Shown: one piece after another, positions 8,877 to 18,061 of the stretch | How positions within the stretch are numbered: position 1 is the first letter of the stretch | How the letters are laid out: every line of letters starts with the position of its first letter | Assembly: GCF_002259745.1 (NCBI RefSeq) | Contig: NZ_MWWW01000004.1 | Location: forward strand, 186,001-250,000 | DNA from: Bifidobacterium myosotis | GTDB lineage: Bacteria > Actinomycetota > Actinomycetes > Actinomycetales > Bifidobacteriaceae | Direction of reading: 5' to 3' | DNA: 64,000 nt | The notes under the pieces: model-generated | The model's input: only the letters and a program-made list of their open reading frames with translations | Databases searched by the model: none | Told to the model about the DNA's origin: nothing | Translations under genes and position numbers: made by a program

Positions 8877-10271
8877 ATGACTCTGACCGACGATTCGTTC
8901 GACCCGTTGTATGCGGCGGCGCACCCGGCCCCATTGGATTCGGTGACGCTATACAGCGCACCACTCATCATCCCGGTCACCGGACCGGTGATCATGGACG
9001 GAGCCGTCGCGGTGGCCGGCAGCCGCGTGGTGCATGTGGGCACGCGGCGCTGGGTACTCGATACGCTCAAGCAGGATATGTCGGCGCACGGCCACATCGA
9101 GGAGCATCACTGGCACGGCATCATCACGCCGGGTCTGGTCAACGCGCATACCCATCTGCAATACACCAACATGGCCGAGGTCGGCCGCGGCTCCTACAGC
9201 AGCTTCCGCGATTGGGAGCTCGGTTTCAACCCGGTGTACGAGCGCCTGTGCAAGGAAGGCGACTGGAAGACGTCGGCCGAGCAGGGCGCGCGCATGATGG
9301 TCGAGGCGGGGACCACCGCCGCGGCGGACATCGTCACCGATGCCGAAGCGGCCGGGGCCCTGGCCTCGCAGGGCATGCACGGCGTGGCGTACTGGGAGGT
9401 GATGGACTGGCATAACGACGACTGGCGCAACGCCGGCGTACATGAACTGGTCCGGCATCTGGGCCGTATGCGTCAGGAGGACCTGCCCAGCATCGGCATC
9501 AGCCCGCACGCCCCCTACACGCTGGAGACCGCGCCGTTCGTGGATCTGCCGGATATCGCGCGTCAGCTTGACATGCGATTGCATATCCATCTGGCGGAGA
9601 CGCCGATGGAGGCCGGCGAACGCGAAACCACGCTATCCACGTATTCCACAGCGTCCTGGCGCGACCATGATTGGACCAGCTACCAGCAACTCAAGGAGGC
9701 GGGCAAGGGCGCGTCCGCCATCCAATTCCTGGACCAGCTCGGTTCGCTCGGCCCGGATGTGCATATCGCGCATGGCGTGTGGGCCGACGCCGAGGACCGA
9801 CGCATCCTGCGCCAGCGCGGCGTGGGCGTGGCGTTGTGCCCCCGATCGAACCGAATCACGGTGACCGGTCGCGACGCACCGATCCGCGAATATCTTGAAG
9901 AAGGGAATCTGCTGGCCATCGGCACGGATTCGCTGTCGAGCTCGCCGAGTCTGGATGTACTCGACGATGTGGCGGTGCTTTACGATCTGGCCCGCGAGCA
10001 GGGCTATGCGAAGGACGACCTGACCCATCGGCTGATCCGCATGATGACGCTGGGCGGCGCGCAGGAGCTCGGCATGCATGTGGGTGCCGGCCGCATCGGG
10101 CAGATCAACGCCGGAGCCATGGCCGATCTGGCGTTCTTCGACGTGCCCGTGTATGTGGCCACCCCGCGCGGCATCGAGGACACGCTCGAGGAGCTGGTAT
10201 GCCATGGAGCCGGAACGAATCGCGCCACCGTGATCTCCGGCCGCATCGCCTACAACGACGGCGCATGGTAA
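8877..10271 (+). CDS. Amidohydrolase, methylthioadenosine/S-adenosylhomocysteine deaminase (MtaD/SsnA) type
   Basis: 464 residues from the ATG at 8877. It has a beta-sandwich start, then the metal motif GLVNAHTHLQYT, HLAETPMEAGERE, AHGVWAD and IGTDSLSSSPSLD, the His/His/His/Asp set of ATZ/TRZ-type amidohydrolases. These enzymes deaminate methylthioadenosine, S-adenosylhomocysteine or guanine and chlorinated triazines. Its place 66 nt after an adenosylhomocysteinase-like gene favours SAH or MTA. Oddly, the very strong AAAGGAGG ends only one base before the ATG; a CTG at 8883 would have normal spacing. Confidence 0.8.
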   Translation: MTLTDDSFDPLYAAAHPAPLDSVTLYSAPLIIPVTGPVIMDGAVAVAGSRVVHVGTRRWVLDTLKQDMSAHGHIEEHHWHGIITPGLVNAHTHLQYTNMAEVGRGSYSSFRDWELGFNPVYERLCKEGDWKTSAEQGARMMVEAGTTAAADIVTDAEAAGALASQGMHGVAYWEVMDWHNDDWRNAGVHELVRHLGRMRQEDLPSIGISPHAPYTLETAPFVDLPDIARQLDMRLHIHLAETPMEAGERETTLSTYSTASWRDHDWTSYQQLKEAGKGASAIQFLDQLGSLGPDVHIAHGVWADAEDRRILRQRGVGVALCPRSNRITVTGRDAPIREYLEEGNLLAIGTDSLSSSPSLDVLDDVAVLYDLAREQGYAKDDLTHRLIRMMTLGGAQELGMHVGAGRIGQINAGAMADLAFFDVPVYVATPRGIEDTLEELVCHGAGTNRATVISGRIAYNDGAW

Positions 10272-10352
10272 AGCGGCACATGATAGAGCGACGCACGATA
10301 GAGCACAGTCGTACGCTGCAGCATGACAAGTAACAAGAAGGATGATGACCTG

Positions 10353-10823
10353 ATGAGCATTGCACTGGAGGCCATGAGCCCCTATGCCCGTTCCCTGGTG
10401 GACCGTCTCAGCCTCGAACCCCATCCCGAAGGCGGATGGTATAGGCGAGACTGGCAGTCACCGTTGCCGGAACCGTCCACCGGCCGTCCGCTGGCGTCGC
10501 TGATCTACTTCCTGCTGCCGGAAGGCGACGCCAGTGCATGGCACAAAGTGGACGCGGACGAGATTTGGCTGTGGCACGGGCCCGCACCGGTCACGCTGGA
10601 GTTCGGCGGTGACGGGGACAGCCCGTCCGACGACCCCGCAATACGGCGGGCCGTCGTGCTGGGTCAAGGCATCGACGCACAGGCCGGTACGCCTGCCATG
10701 CCCGTCGGCCATGCGGTCGTCCCGACAGGTGTCTGGCAACGCACCGTCCCCGGGCATGGTGACGCCCTGGTCTCGTGCGTGGTGTCCCCCGGTTTCACCT
10801 TCGAGGGGTTCACTCTGGAGTGA
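10353..10823 (+). CDS. Cupin family protein (DUF985 / Cupin_5 type)
   Basis: About 156 residues from the ATG at 10353; an in-frame ATG at 10323 is the alternative, with no better ribosome site. The Cupin_5 hallmark PHPEGGWYRR is near the start, then SLIYFLLPEGDASAWHKVDADEIWLWHG. The metal-type residues typical of the fold are His, Asp/Glu and a late GDALVSCVVSPGF strand. The biochemical role is undefined; some relatives are annotated as epimerases or binding proteins. It is third in the same-strand run with the adenosylhomocysteinase-like gene and the amidohydrolase, so it may act on the same nucleoside or sugar. Confidence 0.7.
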   Translation: MSIALEAMSPYARSLVDRLSLEPHPEGGWYRRDWQSPLPEPSTGRPLASLIYFLLPEGDASAWHKVDADEIWLWHGPAPVTLEFGGDGDSPSDDPAIRRAVVLGQGIDAQAGTPAMPVGHAVVPTGVWQRTVPGHGDALVSCVVSPGFTFEGFTLE

Positions 10824-11122
10824 CCCGCCAAGAAACTGATGAACCGATGAACGGATAAACCGGAAGCTGATAACCAAGAGGCCACCCCATCCTCAACCGG
10901 CTCGTCGAACACGGCCAAGCCAATCAGCCAACAAACCGATGACCAGCCATCATCGATAACCGGCCATCATAGGAATCGATAGCCCCGGCAACATGTCGCT
11001 TACGCAGGCACGTTATAGTTGCCAGTTGCACAAGGGTCAGGAGAGGTTCCGTTCAGCCGGAATCGGTACGTCTCGTTCCGAAATACGACCGACATAGACA
11101 ACGAAGAAGAAGGAGAGCAACC
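10824..11122 (+). other. Spacer upstream of amino acid importer
   Basis: No gene or clear terminator is seen in these 299 nt. The first half is rich in short repeats of the AACCGATGA and CCGGCCATCAT kind. The promoter of the importer should lie in the last 100 nt, but I cannot pick a convincing -10/-35 pair. Confidence 0.3.
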
Positions 11123-11992
11123 ATGTCATTCAAAACCACCATCCGCTTCGTCGCGGCCGGACTCGCCGCGGCATCCCTCATGCTCGCCACCGCGTGCGGC
11201 GCCTCCAACAGCGGCTCGTCCGACACCGCCTCGACCAACGCAGACAGCTCCGACATCACGCAGCAGACCGTCACGCCGGGCAAGCTCACCATCGCCACCG
11301 GCGACCCCGCCTACGAGCCGTGGGTTATGAACGACAAGCCGGAATCCGGCGAGGGCTTCGAGGCCGCGCTCGCCTACGACGTGGCCGACAAGCTCGGCTT
11401 CGACAAGGCCGACGTGGTCTGGACCCGCACCACCTTCGATTCGGCCATCGCGCCGGGGCCGAAGGACTGGGACCTCAACATCCAGCAGTTCGGCATCACC
11501 GATGAGCGCAAGCAGGCCGTCGACTTCTCCTCCGGCTACTACAAGGACACGCAGTCCGTGGTGGTCAAAAAGGACGGCAAGTTCGCCTCCGCCAAGTCGC
11601 TGGCCGATCTCAAGGACGCCGTGATCGGCGTGATGGTGGGCACGCAGGCCTACACCATCGTCAAGGACAAGATCAAGGACGACATCCAGACGTTCAACGA
11701 CGACGCCGCGCTCGGCCAGGCGCTGGACGCCGGCCAGATCGACGCGCTGGTCACCAACACGGTGGAAAGCGTGTACATGGTGCAGTCCGAACAGGTCAAG
11801 GACGCCAAGGTGCTGGGCCGCATCGCCGGCTCGGAGGACAAGGACGGCCTGGGCATCGTGCTGCCGAAGGACTCCAAGCTCACCGCGGCCGTGACCAAGG
11901 CCGTGGACGATCTCGAGTCCGACGGCACCCTCAAGCAGCTGCAGGACAAGTGGCTGGCCGAATACACCACCGACCTGACCGAGCTCAAGTAA
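11123..11992 (+). CDS. Polar amino acid ABC transporter, substrate-binding lipoprotein
   Basis: 289 residues with a strong ribosome site (AAGGAGAG). The signal peptide ends in a lipobox (MLATACG, lipid-modified Cys near residue 24). An SBP_bac_3 domain follows (LTIATGDPAYEPWVM, GFEAALAYDVADKLGF, ITDERKQAVDFSSGYY), so the protein is tethered outside the membrane. It is the first gene of an SBP-permease-ATPase set ending at 13878. The family includes glutamate, glutamine, cystine and basic amino acid binders; I cannot tell which from sequence. Confidence 0.9.
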   Translation: MSFKTTIRFVAAGLAAASLMLATACGASNSGSSDTASTNADSSDITQQTVTPGKLTIATGDPAYEPWVMNDKPESGEGFEAALAYDVADKLGFDKADVVWTRTTFDSAIAPGPKDWDLNIQQFGITDERKQAVDFSSGYYKDTQSVVVKKDGKFASAKSLADLKDAVIGVMVGTQAYTIVKDKIKDDIQTFNDDAALGQALDAGQIDALVTNTVESVYMVQSEQVKDAKVLGRIAGSEDKDGLGIVLPKDSKLTAAVTKAVDDLESDGTLKQLQDKWLAEYTTDLTELK

Positions 11993-12027
11993 CCACCGCG
12001 CCGCCACGTCCATCGGAGAATCGCAGA

Positions 12028-12074
12028 GCAAAGCCCGTCCCCCATCGCCTCGTCATGCCGGGAACGGGCTTTGC
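12028..12074 (+). promoter_or_regulatory. Intercistronic stem-loop between SBP and permease genes
   Basis: 11-bp perfect stem GCAAAGCCCGT / ACGGGCTTTGC with a 25-nt loop, 36 nt after the SBP stop. There is no T-run, so it probably protects the SBP message or dampens downstream expression, as is common where a binding protein is needed in excess. Confidence 0.6.
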
Positions 12075-12142
12075 CGTCAAGACGACTCGCAGAATGGACG
12101 TCTGGCATCAAACCGGTTCGCACACTGCAATAGAATCCACAT

Positions 12143-13033
12143 ATGGTCGATTCGCAATCCACGCATGACCTTGCCGCCGAAACGACATCCACGTCTTCGG
12201 TGAGCGAGGTGGAACTTTCCCGCCGTGACTACCGGCGCCGGCAACAGCTCAAGTCGGTGGTCACGAGTCTCGTCAGCACCATCGTGCTGGCCGTCATCGT
12301 CGTCGCCGGACTGAAGATGTCCCCCGGCTGGCCACGCGTCAAGCAGACGTTCTTCTCCCCCGAGTATTTCATGAAGTCGCTGCCGGAGACGTTGGACGGC
12401 CTGTGGCTCAACATCCAGGTGCTGGTCGTGGCCGTGATCGGCGTCGCGATCTTCGCCACGCTCATCGCGCTGGTACGCACCAGCAAGAACCCGGTGATGT
12501 TCCCGCTGCGCGTGCTGGCCGCGCTGTACACCACCGTCATGCGCGGCATCCCGATGATCGTCGTGCTCTACCTCATCGGCTTCGGCATCCCCGGCCTCGG
12601 CCTGTTCGGCCGCATCAATCCGGCTATCCTCGGCACGATAGCCGTCATCATGGGCTACAGCGCCTACGTCGCCGAGGTGCTGCGCGCAGGCTTCAACGAC
12701 GTGCATCCCTCGCAGCGTGCCTCGGCCCGATCTCTGGGTCTTACGGCCGGCCAGACCACGCGCATGATCGTCATCCCGCAGGCGTTGCGCAAGGTCGCTC
12801 CTGCGCTGATGAACGACTTCATCTCCATGCAGAAGGATGTGGGCCTCATCTCCGTGCTGGGCGCGGTCGACGCGGTGCGCGCCGCCCAGATCGAAGTGGC
12901 GAGCTCGTACAACTTCACGCCGTACGTGGTGGCGAGCCTGCTGTTCATCCTCATGAGCGTGCCGTTCATCCTGCTCAACGACTGGTACACGGCCCGTCTG
13001 CGCAAGCGTGAGCTGAGCGCCGGCACGGTGTGA
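12143..13033 (+). CDS. Polar amino acid ABC transporter, permease (HisM/GlnP type)
   Basis: 296 residues. A cytoplasmic N-terminus of about 45 residues is followed by a first membrane helix (SVVTSLVSTIVLAVIVVAG) and the BPD_transp_1 domain beginning LDGLWLNIQVLVVAVIGVAIF. It contains RGIPMIVVLYLIG and the EAA-type coupling loop (AEVLRAGFNDVHPSQRASARSLGL). It should form a homodimer in the membrane with the ATPase encoded next. No ribosome site is obvious before the ATG. The stop codon overlaps the next gene's GTG. Confidence 0.9.
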   Translation: MVDSQSTHDLAAETTSTSSVSEVELSRRDYRRRQQLKSVVTSLVSTIVLAVIVVAGLKMSPGWPRVKQTFFSPEYFMKSLPETLDGLWLNIQVLVVAVIGVAIFATLIALVRTSKNPVMFPLRVLAALYTTVMRGIPMIVVLYLIGFGIPGLGLFGRINPAILGTIAVIMGYSAYVAEVLRAGFNDVHPSQRASARSLGLTAGQTTRMIVIPQALRKVAPALMNDFISMQKDVGLISVLGAVDAVRAAQIEVASSYNFTPYVVASLLFILMSVPFILLNDWYTARLRKRELSAGTV

Positions 13034-13878
13034 GTATGCATGGCATGGAAGGGACCATGGGCGGAACAATGACAACGACGATGGAAACCACGGTGAACGA
13101 TATGAACACGGCACAGCAGAATCAAGGCAGCGGCACGACGCCGTCCAAGCCGGTGCTGCGATTGGACGATGTGCGCAAATCCTTCGGCTCCACCCCGGTG
13201 CTGCGCGGCATCTCCTTCGACATCCAACCGCACGAGGTGGTCGCCCTGCTCGGCCCGTCCGGTTCGGGCAAATCGACGCTGATGAAGTGCGTGAACCTGC
13301 TGGAACAGGTGGACGACGGGCAGATATGGCTTGGCGACACCGACATCACGGACCCGCGCGCCAATCAGGACAAGATCCGTTCGCGCATCGGCGTGGTGTT
13401 CCAGCAGTTCAACCTGTTCCCGCATATGTCGGTGCTGAAGAACGTGACGCTGGCCGCCGTCAAGGTGCATCATTGGCCGAAGGACAAGGCCGAGGCACGC
13501 GCGCTGGAGCTGCTGGATCGTATCGGCATGCGAGCCAAGGCGAAGTCCTACCCTGACCAGCTCTCCGGCGGCCAACAGCAACGCGTGGCCATCGCACGCG
13601 CGCTGATGACCGATCCCGAACTGCTGCTGCTGGACGAGATCACCTCCGCACTCGATCCGATGCTGGTGGGCGAAGTGCTCAACATGGTCGCGGAGCTCAA
13701 GTCGCAGGGCACGACGATTCTGATGGCCACGCACGAGATGAGCTTCGCCCATGACGCCGCCGACCGCATCGTGCTGCTGCGTCATGGCGTCATCGCCGAA
13801 AACGGCACGCCGCGAGAGGTGATGGACGAATCCCAGGACCCGGAGACCCGCGAGTTCTTCGCCCACTTCCGGCACTAG
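13030..13878 (+). CDS. Polar amino acid ABC transporter, ATP-binding protein
   Basis: Up to 282 residues. The GTG at 13030 overlaps the permease stop (GTGA); in-frame ATGs at 13036, 13057 and 13069 are alternatives because the first 40 residues are unconserved. All ABC motifs are intact: Walker [11 protein letters not shown]-loop [10 protein letters not shown], signature [15 protein letters not shown], Walker [14 protein letters not shown] and the H-switch ATHEMSF. It belongs to the GlnQ/HisP family and energises uptake of the amino acid caught by the upstream lipoprotein. It converges with ribF, with only 22 nt between the stops. Confidence 0.92.
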   Translation: MSMHGMEGTMGGTMTTTMETTVNDMNTAQQNQGSGTTPSKPVLRLDDVRKSFGSTPVLRGISFDIQPHEVVALLGPSGSGKSTLMKCVNLLEQVDDGQIWLGDTDITDPRANQDKIRSRIGVVFQQFNLFPHMSVLKNVTLAAVKVHHWPKDKAEARALELLDRIGMRAKAKSYPDQLSGGQQQRVAIARALMTDPELLLLDEITSALDPMLVGEVLNMVAELKSQGTTILMATHEMSFAHDAADRIVLLRHGVIAENGTPREVMDESQDPETREFFAHFRH

Positions 13879-13900
13879 TGGACTTCGGCGTCTGGCCGTA

Positions 13901-15175
13901 TTATGCGGTCAAACGCCTGGTCTCCTCGACGTTGCGCTTGAGCTCATCGACCAGCGCGTCCGGGCCGTCGAACTTGACCTGCGGACGCAGGAAGCCGGCG
14001 AATTCCACGCGAACCTTATGCCCGTAGAGGTCGATCCAGTCATCGGTGATGCAGTAGGATTCGACTACGCGCTCGTGAAGCCCGGTCTTCTCGCTGAAGG
14101 TCGGCTTGGTGCCGATGGAGATGGCGGCGGGCCAGCGGCGCGGCTGGTCCTGTGTACCGGCTTCGGGAACGGCGTCGGAGACAACTTCAGTGCCGGATTG
14201 TGCCTGCGCGGCTTCGGACTGGGTGGATTCCCCTGGCCCGGCCTGTGCCGGCTGCCCGGCTTCGGCGTCCGTCTCCTGCTCAGAAGCAGTCCCCAGATCG
14301 ACCAACCAACCGGCGTAGACACCGTCCACGGGAATGTATCCCTCGATATCCGTGCCGAGGTTCGCGGTGGGGAATCCGATGGTGCGGCCGCGCTCCTCGC
14401 CGTGTACCACCACGCCCTCGATGGCGTGCGGCTCGCCCAGGATGGCGTTGGCATCCTGAATGCGGCCGTGGGCCAGCAGGTAACGCACATTGGTGGAACT
14501 CCAAGCGCGCATGGCCTTGGCCTGATGCTTCTTGCTCCACGCGCGACGCTCCGCCTTGGTGGCCCCGGCCAGCGGATCGGCCGGTTCTCCCCACTCGGCG
14601 GGCATCTCGGGTTTGAAATCGCGCGGGATGCGCACCTCGCCCGGACCGCGATCATCCACTATGTCAAGCTCAAAGACGCCGGTGGCAGCGGCCAAATTGG
14701 CCACATGCTGCACATCGCCCTCACGGTTCCTGCCGAAGGCGCCGTCCTGACCGAGTACCAGCGTGCGCATGCCCAGTTTGCCGGTCAGCCGGCCAAGGAA
14801 GAAGATATAGGACTTGGCGGCGAAGGCGAGCGTGTACCGGACCACCAGCACATGATCCACGCCCAGCTCCTCCATACGGCGCAGACGTTCGCCGATGCCG
14901 GTCAGCGCTTCAGCGTCAATGGCCGCGCTATCCGGTTCGGCGCCTTCGTGACGTGCGGCCCAGCCGTGGACGAACGCCGGACGCGGGTCGAACAGAATCA
15001 CCACGGAGAAGGCGTCATGCCGGTGAGCCAACTCCACGACACGGCGGATCACGGCCTGATGTCCCAGATGCATGCCGTCGAAGGCTCCCAACGTCGCCAC
15101 GGCTTTTTTGTCATTGTCGAACGAGGGCCATGCGACTTCGCCCTCGGCGTCCGGGGTCAGGTAGGTGATGTTCAT
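13901..15175 (-). CDS. ribF: Bifunctional riboflavin kinase / FMN adenylyltransferase RibF
   Basis: 424 residues against a usual 305-340. The N-terminal adenylyltransferase half carries the nucleotide motif LGAFDGMHLGHQAVI. The C-terminal flavokinase half starts IEGVVVHGEERGRTIGFPTANLG and ends ESYCITDDWIDLYGHKVRVEFAGFLRPQVKFD. It makes FMN and FAD from riboflavin. The surplus is an insertion of about 70 residues (SEQETDAEAGQPAQAGPGES and onward to TQDQPRR) inside the kinase, between the DGVYAGW strand and AISIGTKPTF, rich in Ala, Gln, Glu and Gly. It is the last gene of the nusA-infB-rbfA-truB run. Confidence 0.93.
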   Translation of the reverse strand: MNITYLTPDAEGEVAWPSFDNDKKAVATLGAFDGMHLGHQAVIRRVVELAHRHDAFSVVILFDPRPAFVHGWAARHEGAEPDSAAIDAEALTGIGERLRRMEELGVDHVLVVRYTLAFAAKSYIFFLGRLTGKLGMRTLVLGQDGAFGRNREGDVQHVANLAAATGVFELDIVDDRGPGEVRIPRDFKPEMPAEWGEPADPLAGATKAERRAWSKKHQAKAMRAWSSTNVRYLLAHGRIQDANAILGEPHAIEGVVVHGEERGRTIGFPTANLGTDIEGYIPVDGVYAGWLVDLGTASEQETDAEAGQPAQAGPGESTQSEAAQAQSGTEVVSDAVPEAGTQDQPRRWPAAISIGTKPTFSEKTGLHERVVESYCITDDWIDLYGHKVRVEFAGFLRPQVKFDGPDALVDELKRNVEETRRLTA

Positions 15176-15338
15176 ATCGTGCAGTTCCTTTTCTCAAGTT
15201 CCGCGCATCCGGTTCGACGGGGTCCCAGCGATATGCGTGGCGGAACCCGGTCATCGTCCGACCGGTGCTACCTGCGGATTTCCGCAAGCTCGCCTGCCGG
15301 AAGCGCCTTCGTTGAATCGTACTGTAACCGCGTCCACT

Positions 15339-17096
15339 CTACGCGGCGGGGAATACGGTGGCGGGTTTGGCCTGATGGGCGTTCGCGCGTTCGATGATGG
15401 CCACCACGTCGGCTGTCGCGCAACGCGGCGCGTTGGCAACGCCCGAGGGGTGCACCGCATCACCATGCGGCTCAGCGGAAACCGGCTCGGCCGCTCGACC
15501 GTGCAACGCATCGTTATTCATATTCGTCCCGGTGTCCGTCGCATCGCACGACTCCACGGCCGGTTCATCATGTGCCGGACTATGTGCCGGACTATGCGCC
15601 GACGGCACGATGGCCACGGCCTGCACGCCTTTGGCCAGCACCCGTTCGATACGACGGCCGAATCGTAGCTCGGCGGCCTCCTCGGCCGTGATCTCCACTA
15701 CCGGCATGGCGCCTCGGGCGGCCTGTTCCATCGTGAGGGCCCGGTCGAGCAGCCATTCGCGCCGCTCTTCGCCGGCCATCGTATCCGGCGTGTCCAGCAC
15801 GCACTTGTTGCGCGTGACGGTCTGTCCTTCACGGTTGGTGAACGTCTTGGTTTCGACGTGCGCCGTCACCGTATGGGTGCGGGTTTCGGCCAAGGATTCG
15901 GGGGTGATGAGTCCACTGGTGTCGTCCGGCAGGGCGAACCTCCCCACGCGGGTGCGGCGCAGGCGGGTCAGATAGCCGCCGACGCCCAGTTCCTCGCCGA
16001 GGTCACGGGCCAATGCGCGGATATAGGTGCCCGAAGAGCAGCTGACGCGCACGTCCACGTCAAGGACGGGTATCGGAACGATGTTCGAGGCCGTCGCTTC
16101 GCCGGTCGCCGAGTCGGAACCGGAGGAACTGGCGGGATCAGCGGAACTGGCGGGATCAGCGGGACCGGATGCCGGGGGACAGCCATCGGAGCGACCATCA
16201 GTGCAAGTGCAATCGCCGATATGATTGGCCGACCTGACCGAACCAACCGAGCCAGACCAGCCGGACGGGCAGGGCCGAACGGATGGGAATCCCGCGATGT
16301 CACGCTCCTGCAACGGTTCGTCGGGCCGCATCCCAGCCACGACGCCCACTCTCACGCCCAACACGGTGAACTCGCTGATGGTGACAGGCCGGGCCTTGAG
16401 CTCCACGTCCTTGCCTTCGCGGGCCAGATTGTAGGCACGCTGGCCGTTGATTTTGATGGCGGAGAAGGTGTTGGGCACCTGCTCGATATCACCGGTGAAA
16501 TGTTCGCCGATGGTACGGGTCAGCAGGTCATGCCAGACACCGCCATGAACCGACGAATCGTTTGTGGCAGGCGTGGTTCTGAGCGCAACGACCGCAGCCG
16601 TCGAGTCTCGGGAACCGGCACGGGAATTGATTCCAAAACCGGCCCCGGAATCGGCTCCACAAGCGGTATCGGTACCGTCATCTCCAGAGGTACCGGGCTC
16701 AACAGCACCAAGATTGGCAGAACCAAGATTGGCAGCACCGGATTCAGCTGCATCCGACTGCACGGCTCCGCCCGCCGCAAGTTGCCGCCATCGCGACGCG
16801 ACCGCATCCGCATTCTCGCGGAGTATGACATCGCCCTCGGCATCGTCGGTCGTGGTGGCCAGGCCCAGTCGGATTGTGGCCTCATAGGTTTTGTCGTGCT
16901 CCACGATGGCGTTGAGCAGTCGGGTGGCATGGCCGAACGCGATGACCAAGGCACCAGTGGCCATCGGGTCGAGCGTGCCCGCGTGACCGACCTTTTTGAT
17001 GTGCAACGCGCCGCGCACGGCGGCCACCGCGTCGAAACTGGTCACGCCCTGGGGCTTGTCGATGATGAACAGGCCGCTGGGCTGCGCCTCCGGCAT
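15339..17096 (-). CDS. truB: tRNA pseudouridine(55) synthase TruB with long low-complexity insertions
   Basis: 585 residues, nearly twice the usual 290-310. The start at 17096 has GGAGGGAG 4 nt upstream; further upstream the frame runs into rbfA. Core motifs are in order: LFIIDKPQGVTSFDAV, GHAGTLDPMATGAL (catalytic Asp), TYEATIRLGLATTTDDAEG, QVPNTFSAIKINGQRAYNLAREG and VSCSSGTYIRALARDLGEELG. Insertions interrupt it after the RLG block (AAESGAANLGSANLGAVEPG) and after VLGVRVG (a Ser/Pro/Gly/Asp-rich stretch with 18-bp DNA repeats at 16126-16161), and the C-terminus has a tail. The enzyme modifies U55 in the tRNA T-loop. The core looks intact. Confidence 0.92.
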   Translation of the reverse strand: MPEAQPSGLFIIDKPQGVTSFDAVAAVRGALHIKKVGHAGTLDPMATGALVIAFGHATRLLNAIVEHDKTYEATIRLGLATTTDDAEGDVILRENADAVASRWRQLAAGGAVQSDAAESGAANLGSANLGAVEPGTSGDDGTDTACGADSGAGFGINSRAGSRDSTAAVVALRTTPATNDSSVHGGVWHDLLTRTIGEHFTGDIEQVPNTFSAIKINGQRAYNLAREGKDVELKARPVTISEFTVLGVRVGVVAGMRPDEPLQERDIAGFPSVRPCPSGWSGSVGSVRSANHIGDCTCTDGRSDGCPPASGPADPASSADPASSSGSDSATGEATASNIVPIPVLDVDVRVSCSSGTYIRALARDLGEELGVGGYLTRLRRTRVGRFALPDDTSGLITPESLAETRTHTVTAHVETKTFTNREGQTVTRNKCVLDTPDTMAGEERREWLLDRALTMEQAARGAMPVVEITAEEAAELRFGRRIERVLAKGVQAVAIVPSAHSPAHSPAHDEPAVESCDATDTGTNMNNDALHGRAAEPVSAEPHGDAVHPSGVANAPRCATADVVAIIERANAHQAKPATVFPAA

Positions 17097-17208
17097 GTCT
17101 CTCCCTCCGTCATCGGTAATGCCGACCTCCCGGCAGAGGGAGGCCAGCCATGATCTGCTGCTCGCTGTCCGTATTCTGTCATCCCTCTCATAGGAGGGAA
17201 AGGCGAAT

Positions 17209-17808
17209 CTACCGCTCGTCGGGCTCAGGTGATTCGGACTCAGACGTCTCAGACTCAGACGCCTCGGCATCGGTATCGGTATCGGCATCGGCGGCGCCGA
17301 AGTCCTCGCCGGCATCATCGATGTCGTCGTCCTCAATATCGTCATCCTCGAAGTCGTCATCATCCTCGGCCGGCTCGTCGTCGTGCTTGTACGGGTCGGC
17401 GTCGCCGGCGTATTGCGCGTTCGCACGGACGCGGGCCAGTTCCTCGTCGCGCTTGCGGGCCATGACCAGGATGTCCTCGATCTCGTGGGCCTCGCCGGGC
17501 ACCTCGTCGAACACGAACTGGAGCTGCGGGGTCAGTCGCAGGCCGGCCTTCGAGCCCACCAGCGAACGCAGATGGCCCTTGGCCTGCTCGAGCGCCTGCC
17601 GGGCACGCTTACGTTCGCCGTTCTCCTTGCCTTCGTGGCCCAGCTGGGTCCAGTAGATCTTGGCGATCTGCAGATCGTTGGTCACGCGGACCTCGGTGAT
17701 GGTGATGCTGGTCAGTCGCTTGTCGTGCAGCTCGCGCTCGAGGGAGGAGGCCACGACACGTTGAATTAGTGCCGCGATACGCGCGGCGCGGGGGTTGGTT
17801 CCTGCCAT
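17209..17808 (-). CDS. rbfA: 30S ribosome-binding factor RbfA
   Basis: 199 residues from the ATG at 17808 (GAAAGGA, 9 nt upstream; a GTG at 17826 is the alternative). The single KH-like domain spans MAGTNPRAARIAALIQRVVA to LRLTPQLQFVFDEVPGEAHEI (about residues 1-120). RbfA helps mature the 16S rRNA 5' end and the small subunit. The last 50 residues are almost only Asp, Glu and Ser (DDDFEDDDIEDDDIDDAGED), an acidic tail of the sort seen in actinobacterial RbfA but long here. It lies between infB and truB in the conserved operon. Confidence 0.93.
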   Translation of the reverse strand: MAGTNPRAARIAALIQRVVASSLERELHDKRLTSITITEVRVTNDLQIAKIYWTQLGHEGKENGERKRARQALEQAKGHLRSLVGSKAGLRLTPQLQFVFDEVPGEAHEIEDILVMARKRDEELARVRANAQYAGDADPYKHDDEPAEDDDDFEDDDIEDDDIDDAGEDFGAADADTDTDAEASESETSESESPEPDER

Positions 17809-17829
17809 GGGCAAAAATCCTTTCACATA

Positions 17830-17940
17830 TGACTTGGCTCCCCCTGATGGAGGGAGCTGTCGCTGTAGACGGCCGAGGCTGCGGTCCGAGACCGCGCTCA
17901 GCCTTACTTCATTCGGCAGCTCCCCTTGCAGGAGGAGCCA
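17830..17940. repeat. Bifidobacterial-type intergenic hairpin repeat
   Basis: TTGGCTCCCCCTGATGG at the left pairs imperfectly with the right end CAGGAGGAGCCAGAG, and GGAGGGAGCTGTCGC echoes the CAGCTCCCCTT further right. Similar segments occur at 41731-41815, 53010-53055, 61150-61300 and 62160-62195. This copy lies between infB and rbfA. Confidence 0.5.
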
Positions 17941-18061
17941 GAGATAGAGATATCGCAGCCGTTATCGGAACGGCCGTTGACGCGCAGTCCGCGCGAAAGG
18001 CCCTTATCGACAGCGCCGCATGCGCTTGCCGGTAGGTGCCTTCGCACGGACTGCGATCGGA

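Noticed and set aside
15339..17426. truB start at 17426
   Set aside because: The extra 110 codons overlap rbfA and read as Arg/Thr/Met-rich shadow; the ATG at 17096 has a clear ribosome site and begins the conserved fold.
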